From positions 162,970 through 226,969 of the forward strand of contig NZ_QAOX01000008.1 in NCBI RefSeq assembly GCF_003050935.1: a DNA stretch of 64,000 nucleotides. Direction: 5' to 3'. Below the pieces are notes generated by a model. That model had not been told where the DNA came from and made no database searches. It saw nothing but the letters and a program-made list of their open reading frames with translations. Positions 52,165-60,123 of the stretch are shown piece after piece. Origin of the DNA: Luteibacter sp. OK325. GTDB taxonomy: Bacteria; Pseudomonadota; Gammaproteobacteria; Xanthomonadales; Rhodanobacteraceae. A program made the translations under genes and the position numbers. How positions within the stretch are numbered: position 1 is the first letter of the stretch; each line of letters opens with the position of its first letter.

Positions 52165-52929
52165 ATGACTGTTGCATCCTTTACCTCGGGCCCGCCTGCC
52201 CCGCGTACCGACGCCGACCTGATCGGCAGAAACAAGCGCTTCTACGACGCGCTGTGGTCCGAAGCGAAGCTGTTCGCGCCGGAGCGTTTCAACACCTGGC
52301 CATTGGTGGCCGAACTGGCGGCGCAGACCTCGCGCCGGCTGGAAGTGGCACCAGGCCTGCGTCCGCGCCTCCCGCTGGCCGATACCCAATTCGTCGACCT
52401 CAGCCGGCCAGCCCTGGCTGAGCTCTCCCGCCACGGGGCCAGGGTCGCCAACGCCATGATCGGCGCACTGCCCTTCCGCGACGGCAGTTTCGACTTCGTG
52501 TGCGCGTTCGACATCCTCGAGCATGTGGTGGATGACGAAGGCGCCCTGGGTGAACTCGCCCGCGTGGCCGAGCCCGGCGCCCGCCTGCTGATCTCGGTGC
52601 CCCTGCATCCCGAGGCCTGGACCGCCTTCGATGACTTCGTCGGCCACTTCCGCCGCTACGAGCCCGAGGCCATCCGCGCCCTGCTGGCCCGGCACGGCTT
52701 CACCATCGAACGCAGCGCCGTGTACGGCATGCAGCCCAAATCCTCGAAGTTGCTCGACCTGGGCCAGTGGTACCTCACCCACAAGAGGGCCCGCGCCATG
52801 TGGTGGTACAACAAGGTTTTCATGCCTCTCGGCGTCCGCTTCCAGAAGGCCCTGGCCTTCACACCGGGCTTCGCCCCGGCCCCCGGCGTCGACGAAGTCC
52901 TGCTGGTCTGCCGCAAGGCCAGCACTTAA
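52165..52929 (+). CDS. Class I SAM-dependent methyltransferase
   Basis: 254 aa. Rossmann motif I is RRLEVAPGLRPRLP instead of the common LEVGCGTG, with FVDLS and motif II/III SFDFVCAFDILEHV conserved. Substrate unknown. ATG 52165 has GAGG upstream; the preceding in-frame residues are not conserved-like. A 30-bp gap follows the molybdoenzyme, so it may share its transcript. Confidence 0.85.
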   Translation: MTVASFTSGPPAPRTDADLIGRNKRFYDALWSEAKLFAPERFNTWPLVAELAAQTSRRLEVAPGLRPRLPLADTQFVDLSRPALAELSRHGARVANAMIGALPFRDGSFDFVCAFDILEHVVDDEGALGELARVAEPGARLLISVPLHPEAWTAFDDFVGHFRRYEPEAIRALLARHGFTIERSAVYGMQPKSSKLLDLGQWYLTHKRARAMWWYNKVFMPLGVRFQKALAFTPGFAPAPGVDEVLLVCRKAST

Positions 52930-53009
52930 ATCGAGTAAAAACAGGGGCTTTACATATGACGCGGCGCAAGTGGTTATGATGCGCCACCTCCCCGCCCCCC
53001 GGACCCTGC

Positions 53010-54293
53010 ATGCTCTATCTCATGCACGAATTCCAACGCTCGATGCTCAGCCCCCTCACCTACTGGGCTGAAGCGAGCGCGAAGATGTTTGGCGACATCG
53101 CCAGCCCGTTTGCCCGCATGCCAGGCGCCGACCGCGCTGCCGCGGGCTATGAGCTCATGTTCCGGCTGGGCAAGGCGTACGAAAAGCCCGAGTTCGGCAT
53201 CCATACGGTGCAGGCGCACGGCCACGAAGTCGCCATCGTCGAGCAGGTCGCCATGGCCAAGCCGTTCTGCACGCTCAAGCGCTTCAAGCGTTTCTCCGAC
53301 GACCAGGCCACGGTCGACCGCATGAAGAACGACCCGGCCGTACTCATCGTCGCGCCGCTGTCGGGCCACCACTCGACCCTGCTGCGCGACACCGTGCGCA
53401 CGCTGCTGCGTGACCACAAGGTGTACATCACCGACTGGGTCGACGCGCGCATGATTCCCACCGACGAAGGCTCGTTCTCGCTCGCCGATTACGTGACCTA
53501 CGTGGAAGAGTTCATCCGCCACGTCGGCGTGCATCGCGCGCACGTGGTCTCGGTGTGCCAGCCGACCGTGCCGGTGCTCGCCGCCGTCTCGCTCATGGCC
53601 GCTCGCGGTGAAGATACGCCGCTGACGCTCACCCTCATGGGTGGCCCGATCGACACGCGCAAGAGCCCCACCAGCGTGGACAACCTGGCGACGACGCGGC
53701 CGCTGTCCTGGTTCCGCAACCAGCTGATCCACAAGGTGCCCTACCAGTACCCGGGCGCCGGCCGTGAGGTCTACCCCGGCTTCCTGCAGCATGCGGGTTT
53801 CCTGGCGATGAACCCGAGCCGCCACGTCATGTCGCATTGGGACTTCTATGAGAACCTGCGCAAGGGCGACCTCGACGACGCCGAGCAGCATCGCAAGTTC
53901 TACGACGAGTACAACGCCGTGCTCGACATGCCGGCAGAGTATTACCTCGACACCATCGAAACCGTGTTCCAGGAACATCGCCTGCCGATGGGCACGTGGG
54001 ACGTCCACGGCGAGCGCGTGCTGCCGGCGAAAATCAAGAATACGGCCCTGCTCACCATCGAAGGCGAGCTCGACGATATCTCCGGCCTCGGCCAGACCGA
54101 AGCCGCGCACGGCCTGTGCAAGGGCATTCCGAAGAAGCTGAAGAAGCACATCACTGTGGAAGGCGCCGGTCACTACGGCATCTTCAGCGGCCGCCGCTGG
54201 CGCGATGTGGTTTACCCCGATGTCCGCGATTTCATCGCGAAGTTCGACAAGGGCAACAGCAACACCGGCGCGCACGGCAACCGCAAAGCTTGA
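53010..54293 (+). CDS. phaZ: Intracellular polyhydroxyalkanoate depolymerase (PhaZ)
   Basis: 427 aa alpha/beta hydrolase of the short-chain intracellular PHA depolymerase type. The nucleophile motif is VSVCQPTVP, with Cys as in the Ralstonia intracellular PhaZ, plus acid in EGELDDISG and His in EGAGHYGIF. Mobilises stored poly-3-hydroxybutyrate. No polymer synthase or phasin gene is in the window. Confidence 0.94.
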   Translation: MLYLMHEFQRSMLSPLTYWAEASAKMFGDIASPFARMPGADRAAAGYELMFRLGKAYEKPEFGIHTVQAHGHEVAIVEQVAMAKPFCTLKRFKRFSDDQATVDRMKNDPAVLIVAPLSGHHSTLLRDTVRTLLRDHKVYITDWVDARMIPTDEGSFSLADYVTYVEEFIRHVGVHRAHVVSVCQPTVPVLAAVSLMAARGEDTPLTLTLMGGPIDTRKSPTSVDNLATTRPLSWFRNQLIHKVPYQYPGAGREVYPGFLQHAGFLAMNPSRHVMSHWDFYENLRKGDLDDAEQHRKFYDEYNAVLDMPAEYYLDTIETVFQEHRLPMGTWDVHGERVLPAKIKNTALLTIEGELDDISGLGQTEAAHGLCKGIPKKLKKHITVEGAGHYGIFSGRRWRDVVYPDVRDFIAKFDKGNSNTGAHGNRKA

Positions 54294-54305
54294 TGGCCCT
54301 GCGGG

Positions 54306-54330
54306 ATCGCCGCTGAAGCGGCTCCCACAG
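54306..54330. repeat. REP-like half unit
   Basis: ATCGCCGCTGAAGCGGCTCC between phaZ and the convergent SLC13-type gene. Confidence 0.88.
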
Positions 54331-54335
54331 TTCAA

Positions 54336-55439
54336 TCAAAGAAGCGCCCAGCCGATCACGCCGACGACGACGAAAAACGGCAGCGACCACAGGTGGAACG
54401 TAGCCCACGCCTTGCGCTCACCCAGCAGCCGCAAGGCGATCAGGTTCGCCAACGAACCCAGCACGAAGCCGAAGCCACCCGCGTTCACGCCCCAGGCAAT
54501 CGTGCGCCAGTCTTTTGAGTACTCCGCGAGCAGGATCGCCGCCGGCACATTGCTGACCACCTGCGAAGCCAGGGCACCCGTCGCGTAGAGATGCGATGGC
54601 TGGTCCAGCCCCAGGCCGCCGAGGAAGTGCTTCACGCCGTCGAGCCCGGCAAGCATGCGCAGGTCGATGAACATCAGCACGAAGGTCAGCAGCAGCCCCC
54701 AGTCGATGCTCGCGACGATACGACGGCGGAAGGCCAGGAAGACCACCATCACGCCGAGCAGTCCCCATGCCGCATGATGGAAATCGGCCAGGATCAGGAA
54801 GGGTAGGTAGAGCACCGCGGCAACGATCAACATCTGTCGGTCGACCTGCTGCTCGCTCTCCTCGTGCACCTGCAGCGCCACGCCCGGAAAGGCCAGCGCG
54901 GTCACCACGAGCAGGAGTGCCAGTGTGATCGCCACCAGCGGCAACATGGCCCAGACGAAGGCGCCGAATCCGTTGTTCCACTGCTGCCACAGGAACAGGT
55001 TCTGCGGATTGCCGATCGGTGTGAGCATCGAACCCGCGTTCACCGCGAGTGCTTCGAACACCACCAGGCGCGTCGCGGGCATGCGCGCGATGCGGCACAT
55101 GCTCAGGGTGAGTGGCACCATCACGAACAGCGATACGTCGTTGGTGAGCAGCATCGACAACAGGGCCGTCGCGGCAACCAGGCCGAGCGCCGCGATGCGG
55201 CGTGTCGACGTCCGTTCGATCAACCAGTGTCCGGCCACATGGAGCGCGCCGCTGGATTCCACGGCCTTGGTCAACAAGAGCAGGCCCGCCAGCGCGGCGA
55301 TGGTCGGCCAGTCCACGAGCGCCGGCCAGTCGGGAAGGCGCGAGGGCTTCGCGATCGCCAGGACGACGAGCACCGCCAGAAGTACGAGAAAGAAAACGTC
55401 GCGTCGCAGGGCGCGCAACGATTCGGGCAACCACGTCAT
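54336..55439 (-). CDS. SLC13/anion permease family transporter
   Basis: 367 aa, about ten membrane helices. Ion-transporter-superfamily hallmarks: LLSMLLTNDVSLFVMVPL and NAGSMLTPIGNPQNLFLW (the SNT-like turn in DASS/arsenite-type carriers), repeated in the second half as SQVVSNVPAAILL. Likely exchanges or imports anions such as dicarboxylates; specificity unknown. A hairpin lies in its leader. Confidence 0.88.
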   Translation of the reverse strand: MTWLPESLRALRRDVFFLVLLAVLVVLAIAKPSRLPDWPALVDWPTIAALAGLLLLTKAVESSGALHVAGHWLIERTSTRRIAALGLVAATALLSMLLTNDVSLFVMVPLTLSMCRIARMPATRLVVFEALAVNAGSMLTPIGNPQNLFLWQQWNNGFGAFVWAMLPLVAITLALLLVVTALAFPGVALQVHEESEQQVDRQMLIVAAVLYLPFLILADFHHAAWGLLGVMVVFLAFRRRIVASIDWGLLLTFVLMFIDLRMLAGLDGVKHFLGGLGLDQPSHLYATGALASQVVSNVPAAILLAEYSKDWRTIAWGVNAGGFGFVLGSLANLIALRLLGERKAWATFHLWSLPFFVVVGVIGWALL

Positions 55440-55445
55440 GAATAG

Positions 55446-55469
55446 GATCCCGCCGGCCAGGACGGGATC
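55446..55469. other. Hairpin in the leader of the SLC13-type gene
   Basis: GATCCCG and CGGGATC arms around a 10-nt loop, ending 7 bp before the ATG (minus strand), so the purine-rich GGCGGGAT likely acting as ribosome binding site is inside the stem. No U-tract. Confidence 0.5.
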
Positions 55470-55517
55470 ATATCGGGTGGTCGCGTCGCCGGAGCGTGCA
55501 TGCCCCGGCGCGATGCT

Positions 55518-56288
55518 TTAGCGGTCCCGCGGAACGTCGACCTTGCCGGTCACGCCACGCTGCGATACATCGCCGCTGCCCTTGGTGTTGACGGTCAGGT
55601 TGCCCTTGACGCCGTCGACGTCGATCTCGCCGGAGCCGACCGTTCCCACGCTGACATCACCGGTGACATCGCGAAGCTTCGCTTCACCCGAACCCACGGT
55701 GGCGATGCGGACACCCCCATTCACGCCGGTTGCCGCGAATGAGCCCGAGCCCACCGTGCTCACTTCGACCGCACCGGTGTTGTCGATCTTCACCTCACCG
55801 GAGCCCACCGTGGTGTTGAAGGCACCCTTGATGTCATGAGCCTCGAGTTCGCCAGAACCCACCGTGCTGTCGAGCGTCGCGAGACCGCGCGCCTTCGCTT
55901 CACCCGAGCCCACATTGATCGTCACCGCGATGGACGCCGGCACGGCCGCTTCGACCTTGAGGTCGCTGGCGCTGTGGCCGAAGCTCCAGGTGTGGTAGGT
56001 GTCGTTCGTCAATTCGACGACGACGGTGTCGCCCTCGCGCCTTTGCGTCACCGATAGCCTGTCTAGCGCGTCCTGGGTGGATGCGCAGGCCTTGCCCCTC
56101 ACGGTGCCCTTGCCCGCGGGTGCGCTCCCTTCGACATGAAGCTCGTAGGCATTGACGACGAAGGTCACGCTGCGAACGCCGGACAGGTTGAGGTCGAGGT
56201 TACGGTCCGCGTGAAACTTGCAGTCGCTGCTGTCGGCCATGGCGGCGGCCGGCGCCAGGAGAAGGGCGGCGAGGATCAGGTGGCGCAT
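55518..56288 (-). CDS. Secreted VGSGE-repeat protein (DUF2807/DUF4097-like)
   Basis: 256 aa. Signal peptide (MRHLILAALLLAPAAAMA), a domain of about 100 residues with two cysteines (C23, C68 region), then seven tandem repeats of 17-19 residues each opening with VGSGE or a variant (KGSGD in the last). Each repeat looks like a strand-turn-strand, so the region should form a beta-solenoid in the periplasm or on the surface. It resembles head-GIN/DUF2807 and DUF4097 families. Function unknown; divergent from a secreted Gly-rich protein. Confidence 0.85.
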   Translation of the reverse strand: MRHLILAALLLAPAAAMADSSDCKFHADRNLDLNLSGVRSVTFVVNAYELHVEGSAPAGKGTVRGKACASTQDALDRLSVTQRREGDTVVVELTNDTYHTWSFGHSASDLKVEAAVPASIAVTINVGSGEAKARGLATLDSTVGSGELEAHDIKGAFNTTVGSGEVKIDNTGAVEVSTVGSGSFAATGVNGGVRIATVGSGEAKLRDVTGDVSVGTVGSGEIDVDGVKGNLTVNTKGSGDVSQRGVTGKVDVPRDR

Positions 56289-56458
56289 GATTTTGCTCCT
56301 GTAGTGATTCGGTGTACCGGTGATGGATGCCGCCCAGGTGAAAAAGGTTGCAGCTTTCTCATTTCTTCACACGAAGCTGACCGGCCGGCAACGAACCGGT
56401 CAACCGGTGGCGAGGCGGCACGTTTTTCCCCGTGCAACACCTAACCGGGAGACAACCT

Positions 56459-57019
56459 ATGCAACGCAAGACCCTGATCGCCAGTGCCGCGTCCCTCCTC
56501 CTCGCCGGCTCGACCGCCTTCGCGTTCGCGCAGGATGCCGCTCCGCAGTCCCCGTCGGCGCCAGCCGCACGCTCCGCCCAGGCGGGCGCCTCCGCTGGTC
56601 AGGGCCAGAAGTGGGGTCACGACGGCCAGTGGGGCCGTGACGGCCACCAGGGCCGTGGTGGTGACCATGGCCGCGGCGAATGGGCCGGGCACGGCCGGGG
56701 CAAGGAACAGGGCGGCGTCATCGGCGACCTGCACAGCCTCGAGCGCCTCTACGTGCTGACCGGCCGTAGCAAGGAACTGCCAGCGCTGTACAACGAAGTC
56801 CTCGCCAAGTCGCAGAACCCGCGCGTACGCGACTACGCCTACCGTCACCTTGCCCGCGTGCAGATGCAGCCGGCCAACGTGGACACCGCGATCTCCACGC
56901 TGCGCAAGAGCCTCGACGAGAACCTCGCCCTGGACCAGAAGCGTCACCAGGAGATGGAAGCGTTCAAGGCACGCATGCAGCAGCGCGCTGCGGCGGGTTC
57001 GGCTTCGAGCAGCAAGTAA
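56459..57019 (+). CDS. Secreted protein with Gly/His/Arg-rich segment
   Basis: 186 aa. Signal peptide (MQRKTLIASAASLLLAGSTAFAFA), an Ala/Pro stretch, then a repeat-like Gly-His-Arg-Asp segment (about 50-80, HDGQWGRDGHQGRGGDHGRG), and a helical C-terminal half resembling a TPR-like pair (LYNEVLAKSQNPRVRDYAYR). ATG 56459 has GGGAGA upstream. A perfect terminator follows. No family recognised. Confidence 0.75.
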   Translation: MQRKTLIASAASLLLAGSTAFAFAQDAAPQSPSAPAARSAQAGASAGQGQKWGHDGQWGRDGHQGRGGDHGRGEWAGHGRGKEQGGVIGDLHSLERLYVLTGRSKELPALYNEVLAKSQNPRVRDYAYRHLARVQMQPANVDTAISTLRKSLDENLALDQKRHQEMEAFKARMQQRAAAGSASSSK

Positions 57020-57030
57020 GTCGTTAGACA

Positions 57031-57056
57031 GAAACGGGGCCCTTGGGCCCCGTTTC
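57031..57056 (+). terminator. Intrinsic terminator
   Basis: GAAACGGGGCCC-TT-GGGCCCCGTTTC perfect stem ending in a short TTTCTT; 11 bp past the secreted-protein stop. Confidence 0.85.
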
Positions 57057-57074
57057 TTCGTGCGTTATCGCGAG

Positions 57075-57160
57075 CACCCATCGCCGCTGAAGCGGCTCCC
57101 ACAGAAAGCCGCATAAATGTGGGAGCCGCATAAATGTGGGAGCCGCTTCAGCGGCGATGG
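57075..57160. repeat. REP-like inverted pair with an internal duplication
   Basis: GCCGCTGAAGCGGCTCCCAC and TGTGGGAGCCGCTTCAGCGG units flank the 17-bp tandem repeat at 57107. Confidence 0.92.
57107..57140 (+). repeat. 17-bp tandem duplication
   Basis: AGCCGCATAAATGTGGG occurs twice, head to tail and identical, as the centre of the REP-like pair. Confidence 0.95.
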
Positions 57161-57174
57161 CGCGCAGCGCCAAT

Positions 57175-57966
57175 TCAAACACCCTCGCGCTTCACACGAA
57201 CCCACAACGCTTCCTGCTCTTCCAATGGATACGACGCCAGCGAGCGTCCCTCGGATGCCGCAACCGCCTCCATCGCCCGGAACCGGCGCTCGAACTTCGC
57301 GTTCGCTCCACGCAACGCGCGCGTTACATCGACCTTCGCATGCCGTGCAAGGTTCGCCGCGACAAACAGCACGTCACCGATTTCGTCGGCAAGCCGCTCT
57401 TCGTCGGCACCGTTGTCGAACTCGTGGCGCACTTCTTCGATTTCTTCCGCCATCTTGTCGAGCACCGGACGATGATCGGGCCAGTCGAAACCGACGTTCG
57501 CCGCCCGTTTCTGCAGCTTCACCGCACGCTGCCATTCTGGCAGGCCGTGCGAAATACCAGCCAGCGCGCTGTTGTCTTCACCACCCTTCGCCGCCCGCTC
57601 TTCGGCCTTCAGCCGGTCCCAGTCGCGCGACTGTGCCGCCAGGTCTTCGTGCCTGACGTCCTCGAACACGTGCGGATGACGGCGGACCATCTTGTCGCAG
57701 ATACCCGCGACCACGTCGCCAAACGCGAAATGCCCGGCTTCCTCGGCCATACGGGAATGAAACACCACCTGCAGCAGCAGGTCGCCCAGCTCGTCGCGCA
57801 GGTCGACCATGTCGTTACGATCGATCGCATCGGCGACTTCGTACGCCTCCTCGATGGTGTACGGCGCGATGGTCGCGAAGCTCTGCTTCACGTCCCAGGG
57901 GCAACCGTTTTCCGGATCGCGCAGGCGCGCCATGATGGCGATGAGTTCGTCCACCGGTCGCGTCAT
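57175..57966 (-). CDS. mazG: MazG nucleoside triphosphate pyrophosphohydrolase
   Basis: 263 aa tandem MazG. N-terminal copy: CPWDVKQSFATIAPYTIEEAYEV with EExxE metal ligands and DELGDLLLQVVFHS; C-terminal copy: EEIEEVRHE and DEIGDVLFVAANLARH. Hydrolyses non-canonical NTPs to NMP and PPi. ATG 57966 overlaps the cysQ stop. Last of five coupled genes. Confidence 0.95.
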   Translation of the reverse strand: MTRPVDELIAIMARLRDPENGCPWDVKQSFATIAPYTIEEAYEVADAIDRNDMVDLRDELGDLLLQVVFHSRMAEEAGHFAFGDVVAGICDKMVRRHPHVFEDVRHEDLAAQSRDWDRLKAEERAAKGGEDNSALAGISHGLPEWQRAVKLQKRAANVGFDWPDHRPVLDKMAEEIEEVRHEFDNGADEERLADEIGDVLFVAANLARHAKVDVTRALRGANAKFERRFRAMEAVAASEGRSLASYPLEEQEALWVRVKREGV

Positions 57967-58784
57967 GCGGCATCCTCGGGATCGATGAGTCGCCCGGCCC
58001 AGTCGATGGACGTGTCGCCGCAGGCGATGAATTCTGGATTGATCAGCGAATCGCGCGTGTTGTAACGGAACGGGCGACCGGCGAGATCCAGTACGGCTCC
58101 GCCGGCTTCCTCGAGGACGCACTGCGCGGCCGCGGTATCCCACTCCGATGTCGCGCCCAGACGCAGGTAGATGTCCGCATCGCCGCGCGCGATGACGCAG
58201 AACTTCAGCGAGGAACCGAGCGCAAAGGTCTCGTGTTCGCCGAGGCGGTCGAGCAGTGTCGCAGCGCGCACGCCCGTATGCGAACGGCTACCGGTCACGC
58301 GCAGCAACCCGCCGGCCGGCCGGACGCGGATGGCGACCCGTTCGGCCGTAGGCGAACTCTGCCGCCAGGCCCCGCAATCGCGCGCGGCGGCGTAGAGATC
58401 GCCGGTGACCGGTGCCAGCACCACGCCGAGCACGGGACGATGGTCTTCGATCAGCGCGATGTTCACACTGAACTCGCCGTTGCGTTTGACAAACTCGCGC
58501 GTGCCATCGAGCGGGTCGACCAGCCAGTAGCGGCGCCAGGTGCGTCGCTCGGACCAGGGCGCGGCAAGCGCTTCTTCGGAGATCACCGGCACGCCGGGCG
58601 CGAGTTCATGCAGGCCTTCTTCGATCACGCGCTGCGCGGCGAGATCGGCGGCGGTGACCGGGGAATTGTCATCCTTGCAGATGACCTCGAAATCCTGCGA
58701 GTAAACGGTGAGGATCGCTTCGGCCGCACGCTGTGCGATAGCACAGACGGGGTCGAGCCAGCGGTCGCAGGGCGCCGCGGTCAC
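57963..58784 (-). CDS. cysQ: CysQ, 3'(2'),5'-bisphosphate nucleotidase
   Basis: 273 aa inositol-monophosphatase-fold enzyme: SEEAL, WLVDPLDGTREF and EWDTAAAQCVLEEAGG metal motifs. Removes 3'-phosphoadenosine 5'-phosphate from sulfate assimilation. GTG start overlaps the nudE stop (GTGA); stop overlaps mazG. Confidence 0.94.
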   Translation of the reverse strand: MTAAPCDRWLDPVCAIAQRAAEAILTVYSQDFEVICKDDNSPVTAADLAAQRVIEEGLHELAPGVPVISEEALAAPWSERRTWRRYWLVDPLDGTREFVKRNGEFSVNIALIEDHRPVLGVVLAPVTGDLYAAARDCGAWRQSSPTAERVAIRVRPAGGLLRVTGSRSHTGVRAATLLDRLGEHETFALGSSLKFCVIARGDADIYLRLGATSEWDTAAAQCVLEEAGGAVLDLAGRPFRYNTRDSLINPEFIACGDTSIDWAGRLIDPEDAA

Positions 58785-59338
58785 GTAGGCTTGTAACGGC
58801 CGGCGAGGTACTCGCGGGCCATGAAGAGGGCGGCGATGGAGCGCCCTTCGGTGACATCGTCGCGGGCGATCAACTCGTGCAGGTTGTCCATCCGCCAGGG
58901 TACGACTTCCAGTTCCTCGGGTTCGTCGCCCTGCAGGCGTTCCGGGTAGAGATCCTCGGCCAGCACGACGTGACCCAGATGCGTCATGTACGACGGCGAC
59001 AAGGAGAGTGTCCCGAGGATCTTCAGCTTGCGTGCGCCGAAACCGACCTCTTCCTTCAGCTCACGGTCGGCGCCCTGCTCGGCTGTTTCGTCGCGATCGA
59101 GGCGCCCCTTGGGCACGCCCAGTTCGTAGCGATCCACGCCGACGCCGTATTCGCGCACCAGCAACACGGTTTCCGGATCACGCATCGCGACAATCAGCAC
59201 GGCACCGAACCCGCCACCCTTGAGGCGCTGGTACGTGCGGCGTTCGCCGTTGGAAAACTCCAGGTCCACGTCTTCCACGCGGCGGAAGGGGCTGTCGGGC
59301 GCGTCGCGCGTCGCCAGGATCTTCGGACGTTTGTTCAT
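58781..59338 (-). CDS. nudE: NudE-type ADP-sugar/dinucleotide Nudix hydrolase
   Basis: 185 aa. Complete Nudix box GRLDRDETAEQGADRELKEE followed by VGF (G-x5-E-x7-REUxEExGU). The N-terminus RRVEDVDLEFSNGERRTYQRL is typical of NudE. Cleaves Ap3A, ADP-ribose or NADH. ATG overlaps the hisN stop. Confidence 0.93.
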   Translation of the reverse strand: MNKRPKILATRDAPDSPFRRVEDVDLEFSNGERRTYQRLKGGGFGAVLIVAMRDPETVLLVREYGVGVDRYELGVPKGRLDRDETAEQGADRELKEEVGFGARKLKILGTLSLSPSYMTHLGHVVLAEDLYPERLQGDEPEELEVVPWRMDNLHELIARDDVTEGRSIAALFMAREYLAGRYKPT

Positions 59339-60123
59339 CGGTCGATTGTAGCCCCGGTCAGTCTCGCCAGCGCCGTGGCATGGATGGCCGGCGTTCCCGC
59401 CAGCACGCCGCGTGTTTCCAGACCGAGCGGCGCACCGTCGAGATCGGTGAACACACCACCGGCCTCGCGCACGATGACTGCCAGTGCCGCGATGTCGAGA
59501 ATGTTCACATCGGACTCGACGACGAGGTCGAGTCCACCACGTGCGAGCAGATGGTAATGGCAGAAATCGCCGTATCCGCGAATGCGGTTGCTGTCGCGAA
59601 TCATGCCACCCAGTACATTCCAGCGAGCATCCGCGGTCAGTGTCTTCACGTTACCGGTGGATATCGACGCATCGGCCATCGATGCCGTGGCAGCGACGCG
59701 GACCGGTTCGCCATCGAGCCATGCGCCACGCCCGCGCACGGCCCACATGCGCTCGCCGTAGACAGGCGCCGAGGAAACCCCGAGCACGAGTTCGCCGCGG
59801 TGCATCAGCGCGATCTGGGTCGAGAAGAACGGCGTGCGGCGGACGAAGCTTTTGGTCCCGTCGAGGGGATCGACCAGCCAGAGGTATTCGCGCGAGGTAT
59901 CGTCCGCACCATATTCCTCGCCATAGATGCCTGCCTCGGGCAGCGCCTTGGCGAGGATGCCGCGGATGGCCATTTCCGCTTCGCGATCGGCAATGGTCAC
60001 CGGTGTGTCGTCGCCCTTGACGATCACGTCAACGCCGGTGCGCCAGTAATGCAGGATGATGTCGGCGGCCGCGCCGGCAGCGTCGCGAGCGGCGGCGAGG
60101 GCCTTGTCGAGGGTGTCGGTCAT
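59335..60123 (-). CDS. hisN: HisN-like histidinol-phosphatase (IMPase family)
   Basis: 262 aa. GEEYGADD, WLVDPLDGTKSF and DILDIAALAVIVREAGG metal-binding motifs of the inositol monophosphatase family; the KSFVRRTP variant and length fit HisN histidinol-phosphatases, though inositol phosphatase activity cannot be excluded. ATG overlaps the gspN stop. Confidence 0.85.
   Translation of the reverse strand: MTDTLDKALAAARDAAGAAADIILHYWRTGVDVIVKGDDTPVTIADREAEMAIRGILAKALPEAGIYGEEYGADDTSREYLWLVDPLDGTKSFVRRTPFFSTQIALMHRGELVLGVSSAPVYGERMWAVRGRGAWLDGEPVRVAATASMADASISTGNVKTLTADARWNVLGGMIRDSNRIRGYGDFCHYHLLARGGLDLVVESDVNILDIAALAVIVREAGGVFTDLDGAPLGLETRGVLAGTPAIHATALARLTGATIDR

Noticed and set aside
50284..52782. 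Very long open frame antisense to the molybdoenzyme gene
   Set aside because: GC-rich third positions keep the complementary frame open; the sense strand has family motifs and the antisense product has none.
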